From: an uncultured Verrucomicrobiota bacterium
Lineage (GTDB): Bacteria; Verrucomicrobiota; Verrucomicrobiia; Limisphaerales; UBA9464
Assembly: GCA_903925515.1 (NCBI GenBank)
Contig: CAIYFP010000056.1
Span: forward strand, 1 to 64,000
Length of the DNA: 64,000 nt
Direction of reading: 5' to 3'
A model generated the notes under the pieces. It worked only from the letters and a program-made list of their open reading frames with translations, did not search any database and was not told where the DNA came from. A program made the position numbers and the translations under genes. The number at the start of each line of letters is the position of its first letter. Within the stretch, counting starts at the first letter, position 1. Shown in pieces: positions 9,130 to 17,877 of this stretch.

Positions 9130-11535
9130 ATGAATGCTCCCGCCGCCCCGCCCCGCCACATCTCCCGGTTCCTGCCGGTCCTCGCCTGCCTCGTCGCACT
9201 CGCCTTCTCCCCCCTCTCCTCCCTCTCGGCCCCGGTCTCCGGCTGGCTCAATTGGCGCGGCCCTCATCACAACTCCGTCTCCACGGAAACGTCCCTGCCC
9301 TCCAAGATCGATGCCTCCCAGCCCCTCTGGTCCGACAACTTCCCCGGGCAAAGCGCGCCGGTGATCGCGGACGACCGCCTCTACATCAACGGCTACCTTG
9401 GCGACGGCCCCGAGCTTCAGGAGGTCGTTCGCGCCTACGACGCCGCCACCGGCAAGGTCCTGTGGGAACATCGTGAGAGCGACTTCCTCTCCGACACCAT
9501 CTACCTCCGCTACGCCACGTCCTCCCCCTCCGTCGATCCGGAGACCGGCAACGTTTATGTCCAGTTCACGCAAGGCTTGCTGTGCGCTTTCACCCGCGAC
9601 GGCAAGCTTCTCTGGAAGCATTCCATGATGGAGGAGTTTGGCCGCCTCACCTTCCCCAACTCGCGCACCGCCTCCCCTGTCGTGGACCGCGAGCTGGTGA
9701 TCACCCGCGGCATCACCAGTGCATGGGGTGCCCACGGCCCGGCAGGCGATCGCTTCTATGCCTTCGACAAGCTCACGGGCGAGCTCGTCTGGAGCGCCGC
9801 CCCGGGCGACCGCCCCCAGGACAATACCTTTTCCAACCCCTACCTCGACATCTGGGACGGCAAGCGCGTCCTCTACAGCGCGGGCGGCGACAGCTCCATC
9901 CTCGCCCTGAATGCCCGGACCGGGGAACCCCTCTGGCGCTTCCCCTTCGCCAAGGCCGGCGCCAAGGGCGGCATCAATGCCGCCCTCGTCCGCAGCGGCG
10001 ACAACCTCGTCGCCCTTCACGAGTCCGAGAACCTTGACTCCTCGGAGATCGGGCGCATGGCCGCCTTCCGCATCCCGTCGCCGTCCGAGGTCAAGCCCAC
10101 CAACTCCATCACGCCTCACGTCTTCCCCCCAAAAACCTTCGAGGTCTGGCGCAACGCCGTGGGCTCCCTTGCCAGCTCGCCCGTCGTGGTCGGCAACCGC
10201 ATCTACGAGGTTAACGGCACCGGCGAACTCTGTGCCGTCGATGCCGCCACCGGCCGCGTCCTCTGGAAGAGGAAGATTGGCATCGAGCAACGCCAAAGCA
10301 CCCCCTTCCACGCCAACGGCCTCCTCTACGTCGCCATGTACGTCTCCATGAAGGACGCCAAGGACGCCGCTTCCGCCGACGCCGACTCGGTCTCCAACGG
10401 CGACCTCATCGTGCTTCGGCCCTCCGACGACGGCGCCGAGGAAATCAGCCGAACCCAGCTCACGGGACGTTGCTTCGGCTCGCCCATCGGATTCGGCGGC
10501 GTCCTCTATGTCCAAACCGACAAGAAGCTCTACGCCTTCGGCAAGCCCGCCACGCCGCCCCCGGCGCCGGTCGCCACCCCATGGCCCACCCCCGGTTCCC
10601 CCGCACAGCTTCAGATCATCCCCTACGAGTTCCTCCTTCGTCCCGGCCAAACCCAGTCCTTCCGCGTTCGCTCCCTCGACGCCAACGGCTTCACCGTCGA
10701 GTCCAGCCTCGACGCCAAGTCGCTCAAGTGGGAGCCCTACGTGCCCCCGACCGCCCTCGTCCGTGCCTTTGCCAACGCCAAGTTCAATGATCAAGGCCAG
10801 CTCGTGGCCACGCCGGCCCCGGCCGCCAGCGCGGGCCAGTTCAAGGCCACACTCAAGACCGCCGACGGCCGCGAGATCGTCGGCTACATCAAGGGACGCA
10901 TCCTCCCCGCTCCCCCGCTCAAGTTCGACTTCCAGCAGATTGCCCTCACCAACAAGACCACCAACACCGTCGAGCCCCCCACCGACTTCGCATACCCGCC
11001 TCTCCCGTGGAACTCCGCGCGCTTCCGCTTCGAGGTCCGCGCCAAGGAACTCGACGGCATGGCCACCAACGCCGCCTTGGTCAAGACCATCGACAACAAG
11101 CTCTTCCAGCGCGGCCAGGTCTTCTTCGGATTCCCCACACTCTCCAACTACACCATCCAGGCCGACGTCCTCAGCGAGGGCAACCGCCGCAAGATGTCCG
11201 AGGTCGGCATCATCAACCAGCGCTACGCCGTCATCCTCAAGGGCAATTCCCAGGAGATCGAAATCAACTCCAACCAGGAACGCATCAAGGTCTCCCAGCC
11301 CTTCCGCTGGTCGCCCAACGCATGGTACGTCGTGAAGTCCAAGGTCGAGCTCCAGCCCGACGGCGCCGCGCTCGTCCTTGGCAAGGCATGGAAACGAGGC
11401 GATCCCGAGCCCGCCGACTGGCTCATCCGCTTCACCCACAAGAATGGCCACCAACAGGGCTCGCCCGGCCTCTTCGGCTTCGCCCCACAGGAGCAACGCG
11501 TCGCCATCGACAACATCGTCGTCACCCTCAACTAG
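9130..11535 (+). CDS. Exported PQQ-like beta-propeller protein with C-terminal extra domain
   Basis: An 801-residue secreted protein of the PQQ-binding-like (quinoprotein-type) beta-propeller superfamily; whether it binds PQQ is unknown. Signal peptide: FLPVLACLVALAFSPLSSLS. Repeats of the blade motif follow: AYDAATGKVLWEH, AFTRDGKLLWKH, AFDKLTGELVWSA, ALNARTGEPLWRF and AVDAATGRVLWKR, within about the first 480 residues. After a Pro-rich linker (PATPPPAPVATPWPTPG) the last 320 residues form a separate part ending in a concanavalin-like sandwich (NYTIQADVLSE, YAVILKGNSQEIEINS). The ATG at 9130 is preferred over an in-frame TTG 12 bases upstream. It probably forms an operon with the next propeller gene. 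Confidence 0.87.
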   Translation: MNAPAAPPRHISRFLPVLACLVALAFSPLSSLSAPVSGWLNWRGPHHNSVSTETSLPSKIDASQPLWSDNFPGQSAPVIADDRLYINGYLGDGPELQEVVRAYDAATGKVLWEHRESDFLSDTIYLRYATSSPSVDPETGNVYVQFTQGLLCAFTRDGKLLWKHSMMEEFGRLTFPNSRTASPVVDRELVITRGITSAWGAHGPAGDRFYAFDKLTGELVWSAAPGDRPQDNTFSNPYLDIWDGKRVLYSAGGDSSILALNARTGEPLWRFPFAKAGAKGGINAALVRSGDNLVALHESENLDSSEIGRMAAFRIPSPSEVKPTNSITPHVFPPKTFEVWRNAVGSLASSPVVVGNRIYEVNGTGELCAVDAATGRVLWKRKIGIEQRQSTPFHANGLLYVAMYVSMKDAKDAASADADSVSNGDLIVLRPSDDGAEEISRTQLTGRCFGSPIGFGGVLYVQTDKKLYAFGKPATPPPAPVATPWPTPGSPAQLQIIPYEFLLRPGQTQSFRVRSLDANGFTVESSLDAKSLKWEPYVPPTALVRAFANAKFNDQGQLVATPAPAASAGQFKATLKTADGREIVGYIKGRILPAPPLKFDFQQIALTNKTTNTVEPPTDFAYPPLPWNSARFRFEVRAKELDGMATNAALVKTIDNKLFQRGQVFFGFPTLSNYTIQADVLSEGNRRKMSEVGIINQRYAVILKGNSQEIEINSNQERIKVSQPFRWSPNAWYVVKSKVELQPDGAALVLGKAWKRGDPEPADWLIRFTHKNGHQQGSPGLFGFAPQEQRVAIDNIVVTLN

Positions 11536-11644
11536 CCTCCCCTTCCATCCTTGAATGCACTCGTCCCGACATCCGTCCCCAAGCCACCGTCGGCGCTCGT
11601 CGCATCTTCATCCCCTTCAACGTTCGCATAAACACTCGTTCAAC

Positions 11645-13315
11645 ATGAAAGCTCCCGTCCTACCCAAGGCTGTCCTTCTTCTCGTCCTCGCCGCCTCGGG
11701 CGCGCCTGCCCTCGCCCAAGACTGGCCCCAATGGGGGGGCAACGATCCCGGCCGAAACATGTTCTCCCCGGCCAAGGGCCTCCCCGACCGATTCGAGCCC
11801 GGCAAGGTCAAGGCCGGCACGGAGGAAATCGACCTCTCCACCACCAAGAACGTGAAGTGGGTCGTCAAGCTCGGCTCCCAATCCTACGGCAACCCCGTCG
11901 TCGCCGGCGGCAAGGTCTTCGTCGGGACCAACAACGAATCCCCGCGCGACAAACGCCACGTCGGCGACCGATCCATCCTCATGGCCTTCGACGAGAAGTC
12001 CGGAGCCTTCCTCTGGCAGCTCGTCGTCCCCAAGCTCAAGTCCGGCAAGGTCAACGACTGGGAGAACCTCGGCCTCCTCGCCGCGCCACTCGTCGTCGGC
12101 AATCGCCTCTTCGTCGTCACCTCCCGCTGCGAGGTCCTCTGCCTCGACACCGACGGCCAACGCAATGGCAACGATGGACCCTACAAGGACGACGCCATCT
12201 ACTCCGTCAAGGACACCCCCAAGGAGTCCGCACCCCCCGAGTTGCTACCCTCCGACGCCGACATCATCTGGCGCTATGACATGATGGACGAGCTCGGCGT
12301 GTTTCCCCACAACGCCTCCAATTGCTCCGTCATCCTGATCGATGGCGTCATCCACGTCTGCACCTCCAACGGCCAAGACTGGACCCACGTCAACATTCCT
12401 TCCCCCAACTCCCCGAGCTTCATCGCCCTCGACGCCAAGACCGGCGCACTCCTCGCCGAGGACAACGCGGGCGTCGGCCCGCGGATCTTCCACGGCCAAT
12501 GGACCTCCCCCTCCGCCGGCCGCGTGAATGGCAAGTGGCAGGTCTTCTACGGCGGCGGCGATGGCGTCGCCTACGCCTTCGACGTCACCCCGTCCAAGGG
12601 CTCAGGCCAACCCATCGTTCCCATCCTCCCCGGAACACCCACCTCCCAGACCGAGGAAGCCGAGACTGCCTACCTCAAGAAGGTCTGGTGGGTGGACATC
12701 AACCCCCCCGAGTACAAGGCCAAGGACGGCAAGCCCATCAAGTACCCTGCCGCCGAGGGCCCCAGCGAGATCAACTCCACCCCGGTCTTCTACAAGAACC
12801 GCGTCTATGTCGCCTCCGGCCAAGACCCAGAACATGGCGAGGGCGTCGGACGCCTCGTCTGCATCGATGCCACCAAGACCGGCGACCTCACCCAGTCTGG
12901 CATCTTGTGGGAATACAAGGGCATCAAGCGCTCCATCTCCACCTGCTCCATCGACCCCTCGACCGGCCTCCTCTTCATCGCCGACTTCTCCGGCTTCGTG
13001 CATTGCCTCGACGCCGAGTCCGGCAAGCTCCAGTGGGTCCATGACATGAAGGCCCACATGTGGGGCTCCACCTTTGTCGCCGACGGCAAGGTCTATGTCG
13101 GTGACGAGGACGGCGACTTCACCGTCCTCGCCGCCGACCGCACCCTGAAGGTCATCAGCGAGACCAACCTCGGCGCCCCCGTGTACAGCACCCCCATCGT
13201 CGCCAACGGAACCATGTACGTCGGCTCCCAAACCCACCTGTTCGCCATCGCCGCCGGTGCCACCCCAGCCGCAACCCTCGACAAGCCCCCCGGCAACATC
13301 GAACCCAAGAAGTAA
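11645..13315 (+). CDS. Exported PQQ-like beta-propeller protein
   Basis: Second propeller protein of the PQQ-like superfamily, 556 residues, with signal peptide MKAPVLPKAVLLLVLAASGA ending in ALAQ. It starts DWPQWGGNDPGRNMFSPAKG, a WPQWxG opening common in exported verrucomicrobial and planctomycetal quinoprotein-like proteins. Blade motifs include AFDEKSGAFLWQL, ALDAKTGALLAED, CLDAESGKLQWVH and ADRTLKVISET. I chose ATG 11645 because the frame upstream of it has no protein-like composition and the signal peptide starts right there. The gap to the first propeller gene is 109 bases. Substrate is unknown; the family contains alcohol and sugar dehydrogenases and also non-catalytic scaffolds such as BamB. 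Confidence 0.87.
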   Translation: MKAPVLPKAVLLLVLAASGAPALAQDWPQWGGNDPGRNMFSPAKGLPDRFEPGKVKAGTEEIDLSTTKNVKWVVKLGSQSYGNPVVAGGKVFVGTNNESPRDKRHVGDRSILMAFDEKSGAFLWQLVVPKLKSGKVNDWENLGLLAAPLVVGNRLFVVTSRCEVLCLDTDGQRNGNDGPYKDDAIYSVKDTPKESAPPELLPSDADIIWRYDMMDELGVFPHNASNCSVILIDGVIHVCTSNGQDWTHVNIPSPNSPSFIALDAKTGALLAEDNAGVGPRIFHGQWTSPSAGRVNGKWQVFYGGGDGVAYAFDVTPSKGSGQPIVPILPGTPTSQTEEAETAYLKKVWWVDINPPEYKAKDGKPIKYPAAEGPSEINSTPVFYKNRVYVASGQDPEHGEGVGRLVCIDATKTGDLTQSGILWEYKGIKRSISTCSIDPSTGLLFIADFSGFVHCLDAESGKLQWVHDMKAHMWGSTFVADGKVYVGDEDGDFTVLAADRTLKVISETNLGAPVYSTPIVANGTMYVGSQTHLFAIAAGATPAATLDKPPGNIEPKK

Positions 13316-13317
13316 CC

Positions 13318-13344
13318 CCTCACTCCTCACTCCTCACTCCTCAC
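13318..13344. repeat. 7-bp tandem repeat (CCTCACT x3 plus CCTCAC)
   Basis: Three perfect copies of CCTCACT and a six-base fourth copy fill the short gap between the second propeller gene and the ligase gene, ending 11 bases before the ligase ATG. The purine-rich complement lies on the non-coding strand, so it is not a ribosome binding site for the ligase. It may be a slippage-prone spacer. Confidence 0.9.
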
Positions 13345-13355
13345 CTCTCACGACC

Positions 13356-14438
13356 ATGCCCATCCCCACCGCATCTCCGGAGGCCATCGCCGCCGCCCGC
13401 GATCAACTCAACCAACACCTGCGCCAGACCATCGCATGGCACTTCGACCCCGCCACCGGCTCGCCCTTCTGGCTGGATTGGGCGTCCAAGAACTTTGACC
13501 CCCGCAAGGAGGTCCAGTCCGTCGAGGATCTCCTCAAGTTCCCCCATTTCCAGGACGAGTTCCTGCGCGACCTCCAGCCCGAGGTCTGGGTTCCCGCCGC
13601 GTTCAAGGGGCGCCCCTTCAACATCTTCGAAACCGGCGGCACCACCGGCATGCCCAAGCAACGCATCGGCTGGGACGACTACAAGACCGACTACTCCGAG
13701 TTCAGCGACAAGATCAGCGACGCCCATTTCCCGCGCGGCGGCGCATGGCTCATGATGGGCCCCACCGGTCCACGCCGCCTCCGTCTCGCCATCGAGCACC
13801 TCGCCAACGTCCGCGGCTCCTCCTGCTACTTCATCGACCTGGACCCCCGCTGGGTGAAGAAGGTCCTCGCCGCCAAGAAGTACCAGGAAGCCAAGGACTA
13901 CATGGCCCACGTCGTGGACCAAGCCGCCACCATCCTCAAGCACCGCAAGGTCTCCGGCCTCTTCACCACCCCCAAGCTCCTTGAGGCCATCGCCGAGAAG
14001 GTCAACCTCTGGGACGCCGGCATCCGCGGCGTCTTCTGCGGCGGCACCTCCATGAAGCCCCAGGAAGTCCGCTTCATCGTCGAGGAACTCCTCGAAGGGC
14101 GCATCGGCTTCTACCCCACCTACGGCAACACCCTCATGGGCCTCGCCGCCTCCGTCCCCCTCCAGCCCGAGGACCAGTTCTCCGTCACCTACTACGCCCC
14201 CCAGCCGCGCGCCATCCTCCGCGTCGTCAATCCCAACAACACCGCCGAGACCGTCCCCTACGGCGAGTTCGGCCGCGTCGAGCTCACCACCCTCACCAAG
14301 GAGTTCTTCATGCCCCGCTTCCTCGAGCGCGACGAGGCCATCCGCCGCGCCCCCCGCCCGCCCTACGCATGGGACGGCGTCGGCGACGTCCGGCCCTTCG
14401 GCGCCATGGAGAAAAACATCGTCGAGGGCGTGTACTAG
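13356..14438 (+). CDS. AMP-forming ligase-like protein (ANL/PaaK-like), short form
   Basis: Likely adenylate-forming enzyme activating a carboxylic acid. It shows the nucleotide-binding loop FETGGTTGMPKQR at about residues 90-102, and a GFYPTYGNTLMG segment corresponding to the A5-like Y(G/N)xTE region, though the usual acidic residue is missing. It ends with DGVGDVRPFGAMEKNIVEGVY, so at 360 residues it lacks the small C-terminal domain that carries the catalytic lysine in ANL enzymes. It is therefore either a truncated or partner-dependent enzyme or a diverged branch. ATG 13356 follows a tandem repeat. Neighbours are exported oxidoreductase-like proteins, suggesting it activates a product of that block, but this is inference. 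Confidence 0.7.
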   Translation: MPIPTASPEAIAAARDQLNQHLRQTIAWHFDPATGSPFWLDWASKNFDPRKEVQSVEDLLKFPHFQDEFLRDLQPEVWVPAAFKGRPFNIFETGGTTGMPKQRIGWDDYKTDYSEFSDKISDAHFPRGGAWLMMGPTGPRRLRLAIEHLANVRGSSCYFIDLDPRWVKKVLAAKKYQEAKDYMAHVVDQAATILKHRKVSGLFTTPKLLEAIAEKVNLWDAGIRGVFCGGTSMKPQEVRFIVEELLEGRIGFYPTYGNTLMGLAASVPLQPEDQFSVTYYAPQPRAILRVVNPNNTAETVPYGEFGRVELTTLTKEFFMPRFLERDEAIRRAPRPPYAWDGVGDVRPFGAMEKNIVEGVY

Positions 14439-14493
14439 CCAACGAGGGCGCGGGCCCACGCGGGCCGCGCGTCCGGACACCAGTCCGTTCCCC

Positions 14494-16509
14494 ATGATGG
14501 GCTCCACGATGAACCGCCACGGTCCCATCCCGCGCCGGTTCATCGGCTCCTTCGTCGCCGTCCTCGCATGGGCCTTGCCCGCCTCGTTCTCCGTCGCGGC
14601 CGACTTCTGGTCCGATCACGTCGAACCCGTCCTTCGCGAGCACTGCGTCGAGTGCCATAGCCAGACCAAGAGCAAGGGCGGCCTCGACCTCAGCACCTTC
14701 CAGCTCGCCCTTCGCGGCGGCGCCCGTGGCCCGGGTTTCGTTCCCGGCCGGCCCGACGACAGCAATCTCTACGTCTTCCTCAAGGCGGGCGCCGACCCGC
14801 ACATGCCCCCCAGGCGCCAGTTGTCCAACGAGCACATCGCCCTTGTCCGAACCGGCATCGAGAAGGCGGGGGCGATCAAGCCTTCGGACGCTGCTTCCGC
14901 CGCCTGGACCTCCCCGGCGCCGCAGAAGCCCCGCGTCCCCGCATGGGTTCCGCCAACGAACATGGCCCCGTCGGACGTCATCGACGACTTCGTCGAACGC
15001 GGATGGAAGGAACGCCGCGCTCGCCCGGCCGCCATGGCCTCCGACAACGCCTTTCTCCGGCGCGTGTACCTTGATCTCCTTGGGAGAATACCCTCGCCGG
15101 ACGAGTCCGTCGCCTTCCATCGGCTCAAGCCCCGCAAGCGCCGCGCCGCACTTGTCGAATCCCTTCTCCAAAACCCCGAGCACGCACGCCACCTCGCCGA
15201 GGTCTTCGACTACGTGCTGATGCGCCGCCCGGGCAAGGGGCTGGAGGATCAACGCCGCGCCCAGGGTTGGCTCGGCTTCCTCGAATCCAGCTTCCAGCGC
15301 AACCGCCCATGGAACGACGTCGTCCGAGACATCATCGTCGCTCGGCCCGCCCAGCCCTCCGAACGCGGCCTGGTCCAGTTCCTCTACGAACGCCAAAACA
15401 ATCCCCAGGCCATGGCCGAGGCCCTCGCGCCCGTCGTGTTCGGCGTCCAAATCCAGTGCGCCCAATGCCATGACCACATGGTCGCCCGCGAGATCAAGCA
15501 GGCCCACTACTGGGGCATGGTCGCCGCCTTCAACCGCACCAAGAACGTCGATGCCGACTCCGGCCCCGGCCTCGCCGAGTCCGCCATCGGCGGCTTCGTC
15601 AGCTTCGCCAACCTCCGCAAGGAATCGCAGCCCGCGCGCATGGTCTTCTTCAACGGCCGGTCCATCGACGAGCCATGGCCCGCCGAGGGCATCAAGGAAG
15701 TCGATGCCCCCGAGAAGTACCGCGTGCCGCCCCCGCCCGACAAACAGAAGCCCGTTGCCCCGGCCGTGCCCGTCTTCTCCCGACGCGAGGCCCTCGCCGA
15801 TGCCGTCACCCGCGACAACCCCCTCCTCGCCCGCGCCACCGTCAACCGCGTCTGGGCCCTGCTCTTCGGCCGCGGGCTCGTCCACCCCGTGGACCTGATG
15901 GACTCCAAGCATCCGCCCAGCCATCCCGACCTCCTCGACTGGCTCGCCTCGGACTTCGAGCAGCACCAGTTCGACATCCGCCGCCTCGTCCGCAGCATCG
16001 TGCTCTCCCGGGCCTACCAACTCGACTCCCGCCCCGCGTCGAAGAACGCCCCGCCCGACGACGCCTTCGCGCGCGCCCTCGAAAAGCCCTTGTCCGCCGA
16101 GCAACTCCTTCGCTCCCTGCTCATCGCAACCGGCAATCTCGTCAGCAAGGACGGCAAGGTCGCCGGCCTCGCCGAGGCCGACCTTCGCCGTGCCTTCGTC
16201 CGGCAGTTCCCCGACCTCTTCACGCCCGAGTACAACGCCACGCTCCAGCAGGCCATGTTCCTCTCCAACTCGCCGTTGCTCGACGCCTTGCTCGCGCCCC
16301 GCGACGGCAACCTCGCGGCCCAACTCAATACCCTTCCCGACGACCGCCGCCGCGTCGTCGCTGCCTTCCAGTCCGTGCAAGGCCGCTCGCCCGAGGCCGA
16401 CGAGCTGAAGGCGTCCCTTGCGTATCTCACGGCCCACCCGGGCGAAGGCGGCCGGAAACAACTCCTCTGGGCGTTGCTCACCAGCACGGAGTTCATGGTG
16501 AACCACTGA
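14494..16509 (+). CDS. Planctomycete-type cytochrome C / DUF1549 / DUF1553 protein
   Basis: Exported 671-residue protein of a family expanded in Planctomycetes and Verrucomicrobia, biochemical role undefined. Order of parts: signal peptide (SFVAVLAWALPASFSVA), PSCyt1-like haem domain with CVECH at residues 51-55 (HVEPVLREHCVECHSQTKSK), DUF1549 (DNAFLRRVYLDLLGRIPSPDE) containing a second CxxCH, CAQCHDH, and C-terminal DUF1553 (RATVNRVWALLFGRGLVHPV). ATGs at 14494, 14497 and 14509 are all possible starts. The stop lies four bases before the DUF1501 gene, and this pairing is a hallmark of the family. It probably takes part in periplasmic oxidation or degradation of carbohydrates together with its DUF1501 partner. 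Confidence 0.92.
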   Translation: MMGSTMNRHGPIPRRFIGSFVAVLAWALPASFSVAADFWSDHVEPVLREHCVECHSQTKSKGGLDLSTFQLALRGGARGPGFVPGRPDDSNLYVFLKAGADPHMPPRRQLSNEHIALVRTGIEKAGAIKPSDAASAAWTSPAPQKPRVPAWVPPTNMAPSDVIDDFVERGWKERRARPAAMASDNAFLRRVYLDLLGRIPSPDESVAFHRLKPRKRRAALVESLLQNPEHARHLAEVFDYVLMRRPGKGLEDQRRAQGWLGFLESSFQRNRPWNDVVRDIIVARPAQPSERGLVQFLYERQNNPQAMAEALAPVVFGVQIQCAQCHDHMVAREIKQAHYWGMVAAFNRTKNVDADSGPGLAESAIGGFVSFANLRKESQPARMVFFNGRSIDEPWPAEGIKEVDAPEKYRVPPPPDKQKPVAPAVPVFSRREALADAVTRDNPLLARATVNRVWALLFGRGLVHPVDLMDSKHPPSHPDLLDWLASDFEQHQFDIRRLVRSIVLSRAYQLDSRPASKNAPPDDAFARALEKPLSAEQLLRSLLIATGNLVSKDGKVAGLAEADLRRAFVRQFPDLFTPEYNATLQQAMFLSNSPLLDALLAPRDGNLAAQLNTLPDDRRRVVAAFQSVQGRSPEADELKASLAYLTAHPGEGGRKQLLWALLTSTEFMVNH

Positions 16510-16513
16510 ACCC

Positions 16514-17866
16514 ATGCCGGACTCCATGGACATCGCCTCCACCACGCCCGGGCTCGCCGGTTCCCTGTGCGGCCAGCCCGACCATGTCCTGCATCGGCGC
16601 AAGTTCCTCACCGGGATGGCAACGGCCGGCGCGGTCTCGCTCTCAAGCTGGGCCGGCCTGTTCTCCCTCCCGGCGTTTGCCCAGCAGGCCAAGCGTACCG
16701 CCAAGCGTTGCATCCTTCTTTGGCTTTGCGGCGCGCCCAGCCAGTTCGAGACATGGGATCCCAAGCCCGGGCGCATCACCGGAGGACCCTTCCATGCCAT
16801 CCCCACCAAGCTTCCCGGCGTCCAGTTTGGCGAGCTCATGTCCAAGTGCGCCACCATCGCCGACAAGCTCGCGGTCGTCCGCTGCATGAAGACCGACCAG
16901 AACGAGCATCTCCAGGCCATCAACCTCCTCCAGCGAGGCGCCGCCCCGCGCCCGCCCTTCATTCGTCCCACACTCGGCTCCGTGCTCGCCCAGCAGCTCG
17001 GTCACCTCGAAAACCCCGTCCCCAACTTCATCCTCCTCGACCCCTGCCCCGAGGGAAACGAGTTCCGGGAGTTCAAGGCTGGCAACTGGGCCGGCTGGCT
17101 CGGAGCCCAGTACGGCCCCGTTCGCGTCGGCGGCGACTACAAGATCGAGGACGTCGCGCGCGTCGCCGACCTCGCGTCCGACGACCATGAGGCCCGCAAC
17201 GCCCTCCGCCGCTTCCTCACGCGCAAGTTCGAGAACGAGCGCAAGTCCGCCGCCGCCGCGTCCCAGAACGCCGTCTTCGAGCGCGTAAAGGGCCTCATGA
17301 GCTGCGCCCACCTCTTCGATCTCGAACAAATCCCCCTCCAGGACCGGCAACGCTACGGCCCCGGCGCCTTCGCCACCCACGCCCTCCAAGCCCGCCATCT
17401 CGTCGAGAACGGCGCCCCCTTCGTCATGGTCTCCAACGGCATGCCGTGGGACAGCCATGTCTTCCACAACGAGATCTACCAGATGCTCACCCCCGAGCTG
17501 GACAACGTCCTCTTCCAGCTCGTCACCGACCTTGATCAACGCGGCCTCCTCGACTCCACCCTCGTCGTCGCCATGGGCGAGTTCGGCCGCACCCCATGGC
17601 TCAACCAAGCCCGCGGTCGCGACCACTACGACAAGGCATGGTCCCTCATGCTCGCCGGGTGCGGCATCCAGCGTGGCGTCGTCGTGGGCGGCACCGACCC
17701 CGACGGCGTCCACGTGGACGGCGCGGCCTTCAACGAGAAGAACCTCTTCGCCACCCTCTTCTCCGCCCTCGGCATCGATCCCCACGCCCCCTACGACCTC
17801 GGCGACCTCCCCACGTTCCACCGGGTCGAGGACCGCGCCGAACCCATCCGTGCCGTGTTGGCCTGA
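16514..17866 (+). CDS. DUF1501 protein with Tat signal
   Basis: A 450-residue exported protein of the DUF1501 family, distantly related to the alkaline-phosphatase/sulfatase fold. The N-terminus has a twin-arginine signal, HRRKFLTGMATAGAVSLSSW. Family motifs are LWLCGAPSQFETWDPKPG, VVRCMKTDQNEHLQA, and the C-terminal VVAMGEFGRTPWLNQARGRD-HYDKAWS region with conserved Asp and His that could bind metal. It lies four bases behind the DUF1549/DUF1553 gene and 11 bases ahead of the WD40-like gene, so the three form an operon. Reported functions for this family are mostly unproven; a hydrolase acting on sulfated or phosphorylated substrates is possible. Confidence 0.92.
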   Translation: MPDSMDIASTTPGLAGSLCGQPDHVLHRRKFLTGMATAGAVSLSSWAGLFSLPAFAQQAKRTAKRCILLWLCGAPSQFETWDPKPGRITGGPFHAIPTKLPGVQFGELMSKCATIADKLAVVRCMKTDQNEHLQAINLLQRGAAPRPPFIRPTLGSVLAQQLGHLENPVPNFILLDPCPEGNEFREFKAGNWAGWLGAQYGPVRVGGDYKIEDVARVADLASDDHEARNALRRFLTRKFENERKSAAAASQNAVFERVKGLMSCAHLFDLEQIPLQDRQRYGPGAFATHALQARHLVENGAPFVMVSNGMPWDSHVFHNEIYQMLTPELDNVLFQLVTDLDQRGLLDSTLVVAMGEFGRTPWLNQARGRDHYDKAWSLMLAGCGIQRGVVVGGTDPDGVHVDGAAFNEKNLFATLFSALGIDPHAPYDLGDLPTFHRVEDRAEPIRAVLA

Positions 17867-17877
17867 CCCCTGCATCC

